10,790 bases of DNA from an uncultured Anaerosacchariphilus sp. (GCA_934373375.1 CAKROP010000045.1:1-10790); one strand, 5' to 3'. Shown: positions 1 through 6,566, numbered from the stretch's first letter. Notes: generated by a model not told the origin, from the letters alone. Made by a program: numbers and translations.

Positions 1-130
1 TGGTGATGTTCAATGATTTCAGGAATATTTTGTAGAAGTATTGAAAAAGGATTCTTCAAAGGGGAAAAAGATGCCGGTATGAACGGAAAACTGAAAATAC
101 GGACTGTGAGCAGATGTACCGAAGCATAAG

Positions 131-166
131 AAAGCGGGAAGGACTTTTGAGAGCCTTCCCGCTTTT
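131..166. terminator. Bidirectional hairpin terminator after lrgB
   Basis: A perfect 12-bp stem (131-142 pairs with 154-165) encloses an 11-nt loop. The core is GCGGGAAGG against CCTTCCCGC. The flanks give AAA on one side and TTTT on the other, so it can terminate in both directions. On the minus strand it starts about 20 bp past the lrgB stop codon and is followed by a T-rich stretch with breaks (CTTTCTTATG), so it most likely ends the lrgAB transcript. It could equally end a plus-strand gene entering from the left edge. Confidence 0.85.
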
Positions 167-184
167 GTATGTCAATGCAATATT

Positions 185-865
185 TTATAAAAGTACCATG
201 GAAATGATCACAGTCAGAATTCCGCACACGCCGATGGCCAGTCCGCTCATGGCGCCCTCGGTCTCGCCAAGCTCGATGGCTTTCGAGGTGCCCACTGCAT
301 GGCTGCAGGCTCCAATAGCCAGACCGGCGGTAATCGGGTTCTTTACCCGGAAAAGCTTGATCAGATATGGGGCCAGGATGCTGCCAAGGATGCCGGTGAA
401 GATCACTGCGATGACGGTCACGGGCACGATGCCGCTGTGGGTCTGGCAGACTTCCACTGCGATGGGAGTTGTGATGGATTTCGGAAGCAGGGATGCAGTC
501 ATGGCCTCGTCCAGGCCGAACAGCTTGCAGAGCACATAGACGCTGCCCATGGAGGACAGAGAGCCTGCGGTGCAGCCCACCAGAATCGGGATGGCATTTT
601 CCTTCAGAAGCTGAAGCTTCGTGTAGATGGATACCGCCAGGCAGGCTGTGGCCGGAGCCAGGAACATATTGATGACGGCGCCGCCTTCGTTGTAGCTGTC
701 ATAAGGAATGTCGAACACCAGCAGAATAATCACGATTATGAGGATTGCAATCAGCAGCGGGTTGCAGAAGGGCGATTTCAGCTTCTTCTGAAGCTTTTCT
801 CCGGCCCAAAAGGCCAGAATGCTAAGCGCAATTCCGAGATAGGGAGAAGTCCAAAGTTCACTCAT
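185..865 (-). CDS. lrgB: LrgB-family membrane protein (antiholin-like / CidB-LrgB)
   Basis: This is a 226-residue integral membrane protein of the LrgB/CidB/YohK family, the larger partner of LrgA. In staphylococci the pair modulates murein hydrolase activity and autolysis, and plant and bacterial homologues have also been tied to glycolate or pyruvate movement. The two family signatures are present: LLPKSITTPIA (126-136) and the segment GACSHAVGTSKAIELGETEG (185-204), both within the conserved C-terminal half. Hydrophobic segments lie near residues 7-22, 36-52, 62-80, 92-115, 147-172 and 205-226. The length is normal for the family. I start at 865 because a GGAGG lies just upstream; an in-frame start 22 codons earlier would lie inside lrgA and adds a non-family N-terminus. 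The start codon overlaps the lrgA stop by 8 bp (ATGAGTGA), which indicates translational coupling. Confidence 0.93.
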   Translation of the reverse strand: MSELWTSPYLGIALSILAFWAGEKLQKKLKSPFCNPLLIAILIIVIILLVFDIPYDSYNEGGAVINMFLAPATACLAVSIYTKLQLLKENAIPILVGCTAGSLSSMGSVYVLCKLFGLDEAMTASLLPKSITTPIAVEVCQTHSGIVPVTVIAVIFTGILGSILAPYLIKLFRVKNPITAGLAIGACSHAVGTSKAIELGETEGAMSGLAIGVCGILTVIISMVLL

Positions 866-1229
866 GACGGCCTCCTTTCCTGCGGGAAAGCAGATACATG
901 GTAAAGCGCACGCTGTAAGCCGTCGCCGCAAAGGTAATAATCGTAGTCAGTACACAAATCAGCAGCAGGGGCAGCCAGTTGGCCTTCAGAATATCCAGAT
1001 AATTGATGACATTCACGCCTGCCGGGATAAAGAAGAAAGCCATGTTGGCCAGCAGAAAGTCCGATTTCTCCCGGATATGGTCAATCTTCAGAAGTCCGGT
1101 CAACAGAAAAAGAAAGAGCAGAATCATACCGATGACGCTGGCCGGAAAGGCAAAGGGCAGAAAATGCTCAATCAGCACGCTTAAAGCGCAGATGGAGAAA
1201 ATAATTCCCACTTGTTTGATGATTTTCAT
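858..1229 (-). CDS. lrgA: LrgA/CidA-family holin-like protein
   Basis: A 123-residue, four-segment membrane protein of the CidA/LrgA family, proposed to act as a holin- or antiholin-like oligomer in the cytoplasmic membrane with LrgB. Hydrophobic segments lie near residues 7-24, 29-47, 60-80 and 86-110. Family-typical patches are FPASVIGMILLFLFL (28-42) and FFFIPAGVNVI (65-75). The C-terminus is short and basic (SRRKGGRHE). I chose the ATG at 1229 because GAGGAG lies 7 nt upstream; an ATG at 1244 would add five residues but has no comparable site. CidA and LrgA cannot be told apart from sequence alone; the name follows common annotation of the pair. No LytSR- or CidR-type regulator gene is in the window. 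The promoter candidate is at 1273-1301. Confidence 0.92.
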   Translation of the reverse strand: MKIIKQVGIIFSICALSVLIEHFLPFAFPASVIGMILLFLFLLTGLLKIDHIREKSDFLLANMAFFFIPAGVNVINYLDILKANWLPLLLICVLTTIITFAATAYSVRFTMYLLSRRKGGRHE

Positions 1230-1250
1230 AACATGTCTCCTCATATGTCA

Positions 1251-1264
1251 GTTTTGGTCAAAAC
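1251..1264. promoter_or_regulatory. Short palindrome at the predicted lrgAB transcription start
   Basis: GTTTTG and CAAAAC are perfect inverted arms around a 2-bp centre. The site lies just downstream of the predicted lrgAB start (about 1266) and upstream of the lrgA ribosome binding site, where a repressor would block transcription. No regulator family is recognised, and a 6-bp arm could occur by chance. Confidence 0.3.
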
Positions 1265-1272
1265 CGTTTCCT

Positions 1273-1301
1273 ATCATACACCAAACAGGCGGATTGCACA
1301 A
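1273..1301 (-). promoter_or_regulatory. Predicted sigma-A-type promoter for lrgAB
   Basis: Read on the minus strand, TTGTGC (1301-1296) is followed after exactly 17 bp by TATGAT (1278-1273). Five of six -10 positions match TATAAT, and TTG plus C of the -35 agree in part with TTGACA. The expected start near 1266 gives a leader of about 36 nt before the lrgA ATG. Its -35 overlaps the -35 region of the amidase promoter candidate on the other strand. Confidence 0.6.
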
Positions 1302-1325
1302 GATGATTTTTCTGTGCATAAGATA
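1298..1325 (+). promoter_or_regulatory. Candidate sigma-K-like promoter for the amidase
   Basis: CATAAGATA (1317-1325) fits the CATA-NNN-TA -10 pattern of sporulation sigma-K, and an AC (1298-1299) lies 17 bp upstream, as expected for its minimal -35. A sigma-A reading of the same DNA is poorer (TTGCAC with a 17-bp spacer to CATAAG). The implied leader is about 22 nt before the ATG at 1355. The sigma-K motif is short and degenerate, so the support comes mainly from the gene behind it, which has CwlC architecture; cwlC is sigma-K-dependent in Bacillus subtilis. Confidence 0.4.
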
Positions 1326-1354
1326 GGAAAAAGAGATGGTATACAGGAGAAATT

Positions 1355-2200
1355 ATGGTGGAAAAGATTGTACTCGATGCAGGGCACGGCGGAAGAAACC
1401 CGGGCGCTGTGTACCAGGGCCGCCGGGAGAGCGATGACGCCCTGCGGCTTACCATGGCTGTGGGAAATATTCTGGAAGAAAATGGATTTGACGTGATTTA
1501 TACGAGAACAACGGACGCCACCCAGTCGGTGGGGCAGAAGGCAGCTATCGCCAATGAGGAGGATGCGGATCTGTTCATTTCGATTCATCGGAACGCTTCG
1601 GACTATCCGGGCCAGTATAACGGCGTGCAGACCCTGATTTACGATGACTCCGGCTTCAAAAAGGAGATGGCCGAGAACATTAACGCCAATCTGGAGGCTT
1701 TGGGCTTCCGGAACGCGGGCGTGGATATCCGTCCGAATCTGGTGGTCTTAAACAGCACCCGGATGCCGGCCCTTCTGGTGGAGGCAGGCTTCATCGACAG
1801 CGATAAGGATAATCAGCTCTTCGACAGCCGCTTCCAGGCCATGGCACAGGCTATTGCCGACGGTATCATGGAGACCCTGGAGGAGCCGCCTGCGGCAGCA
1901 GTGCCCGATCCGCCGTCCACAGACGCAGGTTCTGATGACATGTTTATGACCGGCCAGCCGGAGGAGACGCCCGTCCCTGCAGAAGAACTCTACCGGGTTC
2001 AGGCCGGAGCCTACCGGGAGCGAGAAAATGCCGAGAATCTCTTAAGCCTTCTGGAAAATGACGGCTTCCCGGCCTATATCATTTGCCATGACGGGCTTTA
2101 CAAGGTGCAGATCGGCGCGTACGCGCGCTTAAGCAACGCCATCGCCATGGAGCGGGAGGTGCGGGAGAAGGGGTATAATACCTATATTACGACCTATTGA
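1355..2200 (+). CDS. N-acetylmuramoyl-L-alanine amidase (Amidase_3) with C-terminal SPOR domain, CwlC-like
   Basis: This 281-residue zinc amidase would cut the bond between N-acetylmuramic acid and L-alanine in peptidoglycan. The Amidase_3 domain spans about 3-178. Visible zinc and catalytic positions are H11 (in LDAGHGG), E25, H78 (SIHRN) and E143 (LLVEAGFI). A Pro/Glu/Asp-rich linker (about 183-212) leads to a SPOR domain (about 213-281), which in this family binds denuded glycan; it contains two similar halves starting YRVQAGAY and YKVQIGAY. The protein starts directly at the first strand of the catalytic domain and has no signal peptide or membrane segment, as in the Bacillus mother-cell amidases CwlC/CwlH rather than exported CwlD or LytC. 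The start is supported by AGGAGA 6 nt upstream. It is divergent from lrgAB and has its own terminator. A phage-derived endolysin is an alternative, but no phage genes are adjacent. Confidence 0.9.
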   Translation: MVEKIVLDAGHGGRNPGAVYQGRRESDDALRLTMAVGNILEENGFDVIYTRTTDATQSVGQKAAIANEEDADLFISIHRNASDYPGQYNGVQTLIYDDSGFKKEMAENINANLEALGFRNAGVDIRPNLVVLNSTRMPALLVEAGFIDSDKDNQLFDSRFQAMAQAIADGIMETLEEPPAAAVPDPPSTDAGSDDMFMTGQPEETPVPAEELYRVQAGAYRERENAENLLSLLENDGFPAYIICHDGLYKVQIGAYARLSNAIAMEREVREKGYNTYITTY

Positions 2201-2216
2201 TGTTCCAGAGGATAGC

Positions 2217-2250
2217 AGCCGGGGCGGTATGGAACGCTCCGGCTTATTTT
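2217..2250 (+). terminator. Rho-independent terminator after the amidase
   Basis: A 10-bp stem with one G-U pair (2217-2226 with 2235-2244; outer part AGCCGG against CCGGCT) has an 8-nt loop and is followed by TATTTT. It begins 16 bp after the amidase stop codon and separates the amidase from the export operon. Confidence 0.75.
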
Positions 2251-2276
2251 GAGTTCCGGGAACACAGAAAAATCAC

Positions 2277-2314
2277 ACTTTCAACACTTATTCCTCACAC
2301 CCTCAACAAATATC
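2277..2314 (+). promoter_or_regulatory. Direct repeat with 22-bp period upstream of the export operon
   Basis: Two imperfect copies, starting at 2277 and 2299, share AC..TCAACA..TAT (11 of 16 positions). A spacing of about two helical turns is typical of direct-repeat sites for OmpR-type response regulators. The copies would sit at roughly -66 to -51 and -44 to -29 if the -10 at 2331 is right, and the -35 there is poor, as in an activated promoter. The DNA is A/C-rich, so chance similarity is possible. Confidence 0.3.
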
Positions 2315-2330
2315 AATCACAAAATCCCCT

Positions 2331-2387
2331 TACAATAAATACCAGTCAGCGCTGCGGAAAACGCGGTGTGGGAAACCTGGTATTTAT
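2331..2387 (+). promoter_or_regulatory. Candidate -10 box and 11-bp inverted repeat before the adaptor gene
   Basis: TACAAT (2331-2336) is a good -10 without a recognisable -35. Overlapping it begins a perfect inverted repeat: ATAAATACCAG (2335-2345) and CTGGTATTTAT (2377-2387), 31 bp apart. The right arm ends one base before the AAGGAGG of the adaptor gene. If transcription starts near 2343, most of the left arm is not transcribed, which favours a DNA operator. If transcription starts further upstream, the RNA would form an 11-bp stem abutting the ribosome binding site. No known riboswitch class is recognised. Confidence 0.45.
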
Positions 2388-2402
2388 GAAGGAGGATGAA
2401 GC

Positions 2403-4241
2403 GTGAAGCTGTGGAAGAAAAAGATGAAGGAATTTGGCAAAGATTTTGAACAGTCAGAAGAGATCGAAAAAAATGAAGAAATAGGGGACGCGGAAGAATT
2501 CGAGACAAAGGAGCCGGGAAAGGAACATAAGGTTTTGGAAAAGCTGAAAGGCGCAGGCCGAAAAATCGGCGGCTTCGTTAAGAAGCATAAACTTTTGACC
2601 GTACTTCTGATACTGATTCTGATTGCGGCTATCGTGGCAGGTGTCATCTGGCGGGGAAAAGGTAAGAAAACACAGATGCAGACGATGACCATCGAAACAG
2701 CCCGGATAGAGAAAATGGATCTGACCAATTCGGTCAGCGTCACCGGAACCCTGGCTACGGCCAACGGCAAAACCGCCAGCACGACATTGAAGGATATCAA
2801 AGTCACCAAGGTTTACGTGGAGGTGGGCGACGAGGTGCAGGAGGGCGACATCATCTGTACCTTTGATTCCTCGGATATCGAGGACGCCCTGGCGGACGCG
2901 AAGAACAACTATGCGGTGAACCGGCAGTTGGATGCTTTGGATAATTATGAGACCCAGTATCAGGATACCGTTTCGGATGCGGAGAATAGTCTGCAGGACG
3001 CCAAGGATACCCGAGACGCCTATAAAAATGCGTATGCCAATGCACAGACAGCCGAGCAGGAGGCGCTGGATAAGCTGAACAGTGTCAAAGCCCAATATGA
3101 TACCGACAGCCTGAAAAATGCGTACGACCAGGCCGCCAGCGCCCTGAAAAGCGCCCTTGAGGCAGTGGACAGTACCGTGACGATTACCGATCTGGAAAAC
3201 TATTTAAGCAGTGTAAATGGTTCCCTGCCGGAAAGCTGCAGCAGCGCATACAGCGCCTATCAGAACGCAAAAGCTGCTTACGGGGAGGCGCAGAAGGCTG
3301 TCAGTGAAGCGCAGAGCGTTTACGAGCAGGCCCAGGCGGCAGCCAGCCAGGCTTACAGTGCTTACAGCCAGGCTCAGTCCGCCAGGGAACAGGCTCAGGA
3401 TCAGTACGACAGCACCGTGGAGCAGGCAGAAAAGACCTATGAGAAGGCAAAATTGCAGGATCAGCTGGTGAGTGACGACGATGCTCTGAACAAGATTGAA
3501 GATTATGAGGAGCAGCTTAGCGACTGTACCGTCTATGCTTCCATGTCCGGCACCATTACAGCCCTGAATGTGGAGGAGGATAACGTATTCGCGGGCGGTA
3601 CCATTTACGAGATTCAGGATGTGCATAACTTTATCGTGGACGCCACTGTAGACGAGTACGATGTGGTCAATCTGGAAAAGGGACAGACTGCTTATGTGAA
3701 GACGGATTCTCTGGGGGATGAGGAGCTGGAGGGCGAGGTTACCTACGTGGCGCCCACCGGAACTACCGGTCAGACTATGGGTTCCAACAGCGGCACAGCT
3801 TCCTATGAGATTCAGATTACTCTGAACGAGCCCCAGGATAAGCTGCGGGCCGGTATGACGGCTTCGGTCAGCATTGCGCTGGAGGAGAGCAGGGACGCGC
3901 TGGCAGTGCCCTATGACTGCGTGCAGACCAATGCGGACGGCGATAGTGTCATTTACGTGGATGACAATGGCGAGAAGAAAGAGGTCAAGGTAATGACCGG
4001 CATCGAGACCGATTATTATACGGAGGTTATCAGCGATGAACTAAGCGAGGGCATGACGGTATATCTGTCCACGCCCTTGCAGCAGAGCACAGGTCAGAGC
4101 GGTTCCGATAACGCGGACAGTCAGGATGGCGTCACCTTCAACTTCGGAGGCGGCGGAGATATGGGCGGCGGTCCTTCCGGCGGTGGTGGCGCTCCGGGCG
4201 GCGGAGCATCCGGCGGCGGTGGCGCTCCGGGCGGATTCTAA
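2403..4241 (+). CDS. HlyD/MacA-like membrane-fusion (adaptor) protein of an ABC exporter
   Basis: A 612-residue adaptor that in this family links a MacB-type ABC permease to the cell exterior. Order: an acidic and lysine-rich cytoplasmic N-terminus (1-63), one membrane helix (about 64-83), the first lipoyl-like half (about 111-160, with VYVEVGDEVQEGDIICTFDS), a long Ala/Gln/Tyr-rich coiled-coil hairpin (about 160-370), the second lipoyl half (about 374-405, MSGTITALNVEEDNVFAGG), beta-barrel and membrane-proximal regions (about 410-555), and a Ser/Gly-rich tail (about 563-612) ending in repeated SGGGGAPGG. The membrane helix instead of a cleaved lipoprotein signal fits a Gram-positive surface protein. 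The start is GTG: AAGGAGG sits 7 nt upstream, and the nearer ATG is out of frame. The Gly tail and the roughly 60-residue cytoplasmic extension are longer than in E. coli MacA. Substrate unknown; peptide, toxin or antibiotic export is plausible by family. Confidence 0.88.
   Translation: MKLWKKKMKEFGKDFEQSEEIEKNEEIGDAEEFETKEPGKEHKVLEKLKGAGRKIGGFVKKHKLLTVLLILILIAAIVAGVIWRGKGKKTQMQTMTIETARIEKMDLTNSVSVTGTLATANGKTASTTLKDIKVTKVYVEVGDEVQEGDIICTFDSSDIEDALADAKNNYAVNRQLDALDNYETQYQDTVSDAENSLQDAKDTRDAYKNAYANAQTAEQEALDKLNSVKAQYDTDSLKNAYDQAASALKSALEAVDSTVTITDLENYLSSVNGSLPESCSSAYSAYQNAKAAYGEAQKAVSEAQSVYEQAQAAASQAYSAYSQAQSAREQAQDQYDSTVEQAEKTYEKAKLQDQLVSDDDALNKIEDYEEQLSDCTVYASMSGTITALNVEEDNVFAGGTIYEIQDVHNFIVDATVDEYDVVNLEKGQTAYVKTDSLGDEELEGEVTYVAPTGTTGQTMGSNSGTASYEIQITLNEPQDKLRAGMTASVSIALEESRDALAVPYDCVQTNADGDSVIYVDDNGEKKEVKVMTGIETDYYTEVISDELSEGMTVYLSTPLQQSTGQSGSDNADSQDGVTFNFGGGGDMGGGPSGGGGAPGGGASGGGGAPGGF
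4176..4234 (+). repeat. 26-bp direct repeat encoding a Gly-rich tail
   Basis: Two 26-bp copies (4176-4201 and 4209-4234), starting 33 bp apart and differing at one base, encode SGGGGAPGG twice at the adaptor C-terminus. The 33-bp period keeps the reading frame (11 codons), so copy-number change would lengthen or shorten the tail without a frameshift. Confidence 0.85.
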
Positions 4242-4251
4242 GGAGGCGGCT

Positions 4252-4965
4252 ATGACAGAAGAACAGAACATCATCGATTTAAGACAGATTGTGAAACGGT
4301 TTTATGTGGGCCAGCCTAATGAGCTGGAGATCCTGCACAGCATCGATTTACAGGTGAAAAAGGGCGAGTTTGTGTCCATCGTAGGCGCATCGGGCTCCGG
4401 AAAAACCACGCTGATGAATATCATCGGAGTGCTGGACCGCCCCACCAGCGGGGCCTACACCCTGGACGGTGTGGATGTTGTGGGTGCCAAAGACAAAGAA
4501 CTGTCCGGCATCCGCAACCGGAAGATCGGTTTTGTATTCCAGACCTATAACCTGATCAGCCGTACCACGGCCCTCCGCAACGTGGAGCTGCCTATGATGT
4601 ACGCAGGCGTGGGCAAAAAGGAACGTCAGGAGCGGGCAAAATACTATCTGGAAATGGTCGGCATGAGCGAGCGGATGACTCACAGGCCCGACGAGCTGTC
4701 CGGCGGCCAGAAGCAGCGCGTGTCCATCGCCCGGGCCATGACCAACGACCCGTCCATCATCCTGGCAGACGAGCCCACCGGCGCTCTCGATTCCGTTACC
4801 GGACGGAAAATCATGGATATTTTCCATAAGCTCCATGAGGAGCAGGGCAAGACTATTGTGCTGATTACCCATTCCAATGAGCTGGCCTCTGAGACGGAGC
4901 GCATCATCACCCTGAAGGACGGCTGCATCATCGGAGAGAGAAAGGGGAGTGGAGCGCCATGTTAA
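4252..4965 (+). CDS. ABC transporter ATP-binding protein, MacB/LolD type
   Basis: A 237-residue nucleotide-binding subunit that powers the permease encoded next. All motifs are intact: Walker A GASGSGKT (45-52), Q-loop Q97, signature LSGGQ (149-153), Walker B IILADE (169-174) with catalytic E174, the D-loop at GALD (177-180) and H-loop H207. The stretch [21 protein letters not shown] is typical of the MacB/LolD (type VII, mechanotransmission) subfamily. I place the start at 4252, 11 bases after the adaptor stop codon begins at 4239, because AAGGAGG overlaps that stop codon and ends 5 nt before the ATG; the open frame upstream of it only shadows the adaptor tail. The last 7 bp overlap the permease start, so the two are translationally coupled and presumably made in equal amounts. 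Confidence 0.95.
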   Translation: MTEEQNIIDLRQIVKRFYVGQPNELEILHSIDLQVKKGEFVSIVGASGSGKTTLMNIIGVLDRPTSGAYTLDGVDVVGAKDKELSGIRNRKIGFVFQTYNLISRTTALRNVELPMMYAGVGKKERQERAKYYLEMVGMSERMTHRPDELSGGQKQRVSIARAMTNDPSIILADEPTGALDSVTGRKIMDIFHKLHEEQGKTIVLITHSNELASETERIITLKDGCIIGERKGSGAPC

Positions 4966-6245
4966 TCGGAGAAAATATCATGCTGGCCCTGAATGGTCTC
5001 CTGGCAAATAAAATGCGCGCTCTTCTGACCATGCTTGGTATCATCATCGGCATTGGCTCAGTCATCGCTATCATGAGTGTGGGCAATTCCATCAGCAGCT
5101 CTGTGACCAGCTCCATGGAGGACATGGGCGTCAACAACATCACCCTGGGCGTGTCAAGGAAAAGCACCAGCGAGACCACCACGGCGGATGGCCGGATCTT
5201 CCAGGGCTTTTCCAGGGGCAGCACCATGGACGATGAGGATTATATCACCGATGAAATGCTGGACGCCATGAAAGAAGAGTTTGCCGATTCCATCAGCGAG
5301 ATTCTTCTAAGCGAGTCCGCAGGCAGTGGCACCGCCGAGGACGGGAACCTGACGGCCAATGTGACCCTGACCGGCGTAAACACGGCCTATCTGGAAAATG
5401 AGGATCTGACGCTGCTGGCAGGCCGCACCCTGACAGAGACCGACCAGACCAAAGCCAAGAGAGTAGTGCTGGTATCCGACAAGCTGGCGGACAGTTTATT
5501 TAACGGCGATTACGACGCGGCAGTGGGCAGTGAAGTACAGGTCTATGTGAGCAACCGGTATTACAGCTACGCCATCGTGGGCGTCTACGAATATGAGGAC
5601 AGCGGCTTCACCGCAGAATCCGATGATGACGTCTATACGTCTTTGTATATGCCCCTGGAGGCGGCCCGGAATCAGAATCATTCCACAGCTGGTTATTCAC
5701 AACTAACCATTGTGACGGCCTCCGGCGTGGATTCCACCAGCCTCTGCACGGAGCTGGAAAATTGGTTTAATAACAGCTATTACCGGAACAACGACAGCTT
5801 CGAAATCAGCGCCAGCAGCATGGAAAGTATGGTTTCCTCCATGACCAGTATGCTGTCTACGGTGTCCATTGCCATCTCCGTCATCGCGGGAATTTCCCTG
5901 CTGGTGGGCGGTATCGGCGTCATGAATATTATGCTGGTGTCCATCACGGAACGAACCCGGGAAATCGGCACCCGAAAGGCTCTGGGAGCCACAAACGGCT
6001 CCATCCGACTTCAGTTTATTACAGAATCCATCGTTATCTGCCTGCTGGGCGGCTTCATCGGCATTGTGCTGGGACTTATCCTGGCAGCGGTGGCGACCAA
6101 TGCCCTGGGCTACGCGGCGAAGCCCTCCGTGGGCGGTATCGTATTTTCCGTGACCTTCTCGATTCTCATCGGCGTGTTCTTTGGTTATTATCCGGCCAAC
6201 AAGGCGGCGAAGATGAATCCGATTGAGGCGCTCAGGTACGAATAG
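4959..6245 (+). CDS. MacB-like ABC transporter permease (MacB_PCD + FtsX domains)
   Basis: A 428-residue permease with the MacB fold: one N-terminal membrane helix (about 21-42), a large extracellular core domain (about 43-297, Ser/Thr/Asp-rich), then three helices (about 299-326, 353-381, 392-412) forming the FtsX-type domain. Family motifs are [17 protein letters not shown] (328-344), between helices 2 and 3, and the C-terminal [17 protein letters not shown] (412-428). Unlike E. coli MacB, the ATPase is a separate polypeptide (the preceding gene), the usual arrangement in Firmicutes. In characterised MacB systems this fold transmits ATP-driven movement across the membrane to substrate held outside it, rather than passing substrate through the membrane. 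The ATG lies within the end of the ATPase gene, with GGAG upstream. It is the last gene of the operon. Confidence 0.93.
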   Translation: MLIGENIMLALNGLLANKMRALLTMLGIIIGIGSVIAIMSVGNSISSSVTSSMEDMGVNNITLGVSRKSTSETTTADGRIFQGFSRGSTMDDEDYITDEMLDAMKEEFADSISEILLSESAGSGTAEDGNLTANVTLTGVNTAYLENEDLTLLAGRTLTETDQTKAKRVVLVSDKLADSLFNGDYDAAVGSEVQVYVSNRYYSYAIVGVYEYEDSGFTAESDDDVYTSLYMPLEAARNQNHSTAGYSQLTIVTASGVDSTSLCTELENWFNNSYYRNNDSFEISASSMESMVSSMTSMLSTVSIAISVIAGISLLVGGIGVMNIMLVSITERTREIGTRKALGATNGSIRLQFITESIVICLLGGFIGIVLGLILAAVATNALGYAAKPSVGGIVFSVTFSILIGVFFGYYPANKAAKMNPIEALRYE

Positions 6246-6266
6246 GAAGAAATAAAAGAAAAAGAC

Positions 6267-6295
6267 TTGTAAAATTTGGTAGAAATTAGTAAAAT
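6267..6295 (+). promoter_or_regulatory. Sigma-A-type promoter candidate in the exporter/rpn gap
   Basis: TTGTAA (6267-6272) is followed after 17 bp by TAAAAT (6290-6295), matching consensus at 4/6 and 5/6 positions. The start would fall near 6302, at the foot of the stem at 6297-6352, giving a leader of about 265 nt before the rpn-like gene or a short independent RNA. The surrounding DNA is A-rich, which raises the chance of a false match. Confidence 0.4.
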
Positions 6296-6296
6296 A

Positions 6297-6352
6297 ACAG
6301 TGTCGGCAGAGAATACATAAAGTCAGAATGCCGGGTGTTCTGTCGGCACTGT
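6297..6352 (+). terminator. Long stem-loop after the permease, possible terminator or leader structure
   Basis: Arms 6297-6310 and 6339-6352 form a 14-bp stem with two G-U pairs around a 28-nt loop, followed by TTTCCTT. The U-tract is interrupted, so termination may be weak. TGTCGGCA occurs in both arms (6301-6308 and 6341-6348), and TGCCG (6329-6333) in the loop can pair with either copy. Three mutually exclusive folds are therefore possible. It lies about 50 bp after the export operon. Confidence 0.5.
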
Positions 6353-6518
6353 TTCCTTAGTAAAACAGGATTCATTTTACACGATATGCAGCGCGGTGTC
6401 TTCCGCAGCTGTTCACGAAAGATAAAGGTCTGGATTTCAGTTCGAAATCAATACACCCAAAGTACGCCCGAAGGGCGAAGTGTGCAAAAATGTAACAGAA
6501 AAAAGCTATTCTATGCCC

Positions 6519-6547
6519 TTGCAGGAAGGAGAAGTAAAACGTATAAT
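6519..6547 (+). promoter_or_regulatory. Sigma-A-type promoter immediately before the rpn-like gene
   Basis: TTGCAG (6519-6524), a 17-bp spacer and a perfect TATAAT (6542-6547). The predicted start (about 6554) falls within or just after the AAGGAG at 6551-6556 and only about 13 nt before the ATG, so mRNA from here would carry little or no ribosome binding site. Confidence 0.6.
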
Positions 6548-6566
6548 AAAAAGGAGAGAACAGGAC

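Larger units (their letters stand above)
1267..1330. repeat. 9-bp inverted repeat bracketing the divergent promoters
   Basis: TTTCCTATC at 1267-1275 and its exact reverse complement GATAGGAAA at 1322-1330 are separated by 46 bp. Each arm overlaps or abuts the -10 element of one of the two divergent promoter candidates, so both units carry GATAGGAAA at the same place relative to transcription start. It may be a shared binding motif or extended promoter sequence. The separation is too long for an ordinary dimer operator. Confidence 0.45.
6246..6566. other. 321-bp gap between the exporter and rpn-like genes
   Basis: No convincing gene is seen here. The left part is A-rich and holds a promoter candidate (6267-6295) and a long stem (6297-6352). 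The middle (about 6353-6460) shows nothing I recognise. A small hairpin, CGCCC-GAA-GGGCG, lies at 6465-6477, and a second promoter candidate is at 6519-6547. A 79-codon basic open frame (6335-6574, GTG start, no ribosome binding site) ends overlapping the downstream ATG by 8 bp, but it resembles no protein I know and is probably chance. Confidence 0.6.

Noticed and set aside
1..130. Possible 3' end of a plus-strand gene (open until TAG at 33-35) and a 16-codon frame at 79-129
   Set aside because: Ten codons carry no recognisable protein signal, and the short frame is too small and unsupported. The region may only be the trailer of a gene lying outside the window.
299..904. 201-codon plus-strand open frame opposite lrgB
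   Set aside because: It is antisense to a clearly recognisable lrgB, rich in Gly/His/Gln, resembles no family and has no ribosome binding site.
2197..2406. 69-codon open frame between the amidase and the adaptor
   Set aside because: It runs through the terminator and the inverted repeat and has no ribosome binding site or family resemblance. Its stop overlaps the adaptor GTG only by chance.
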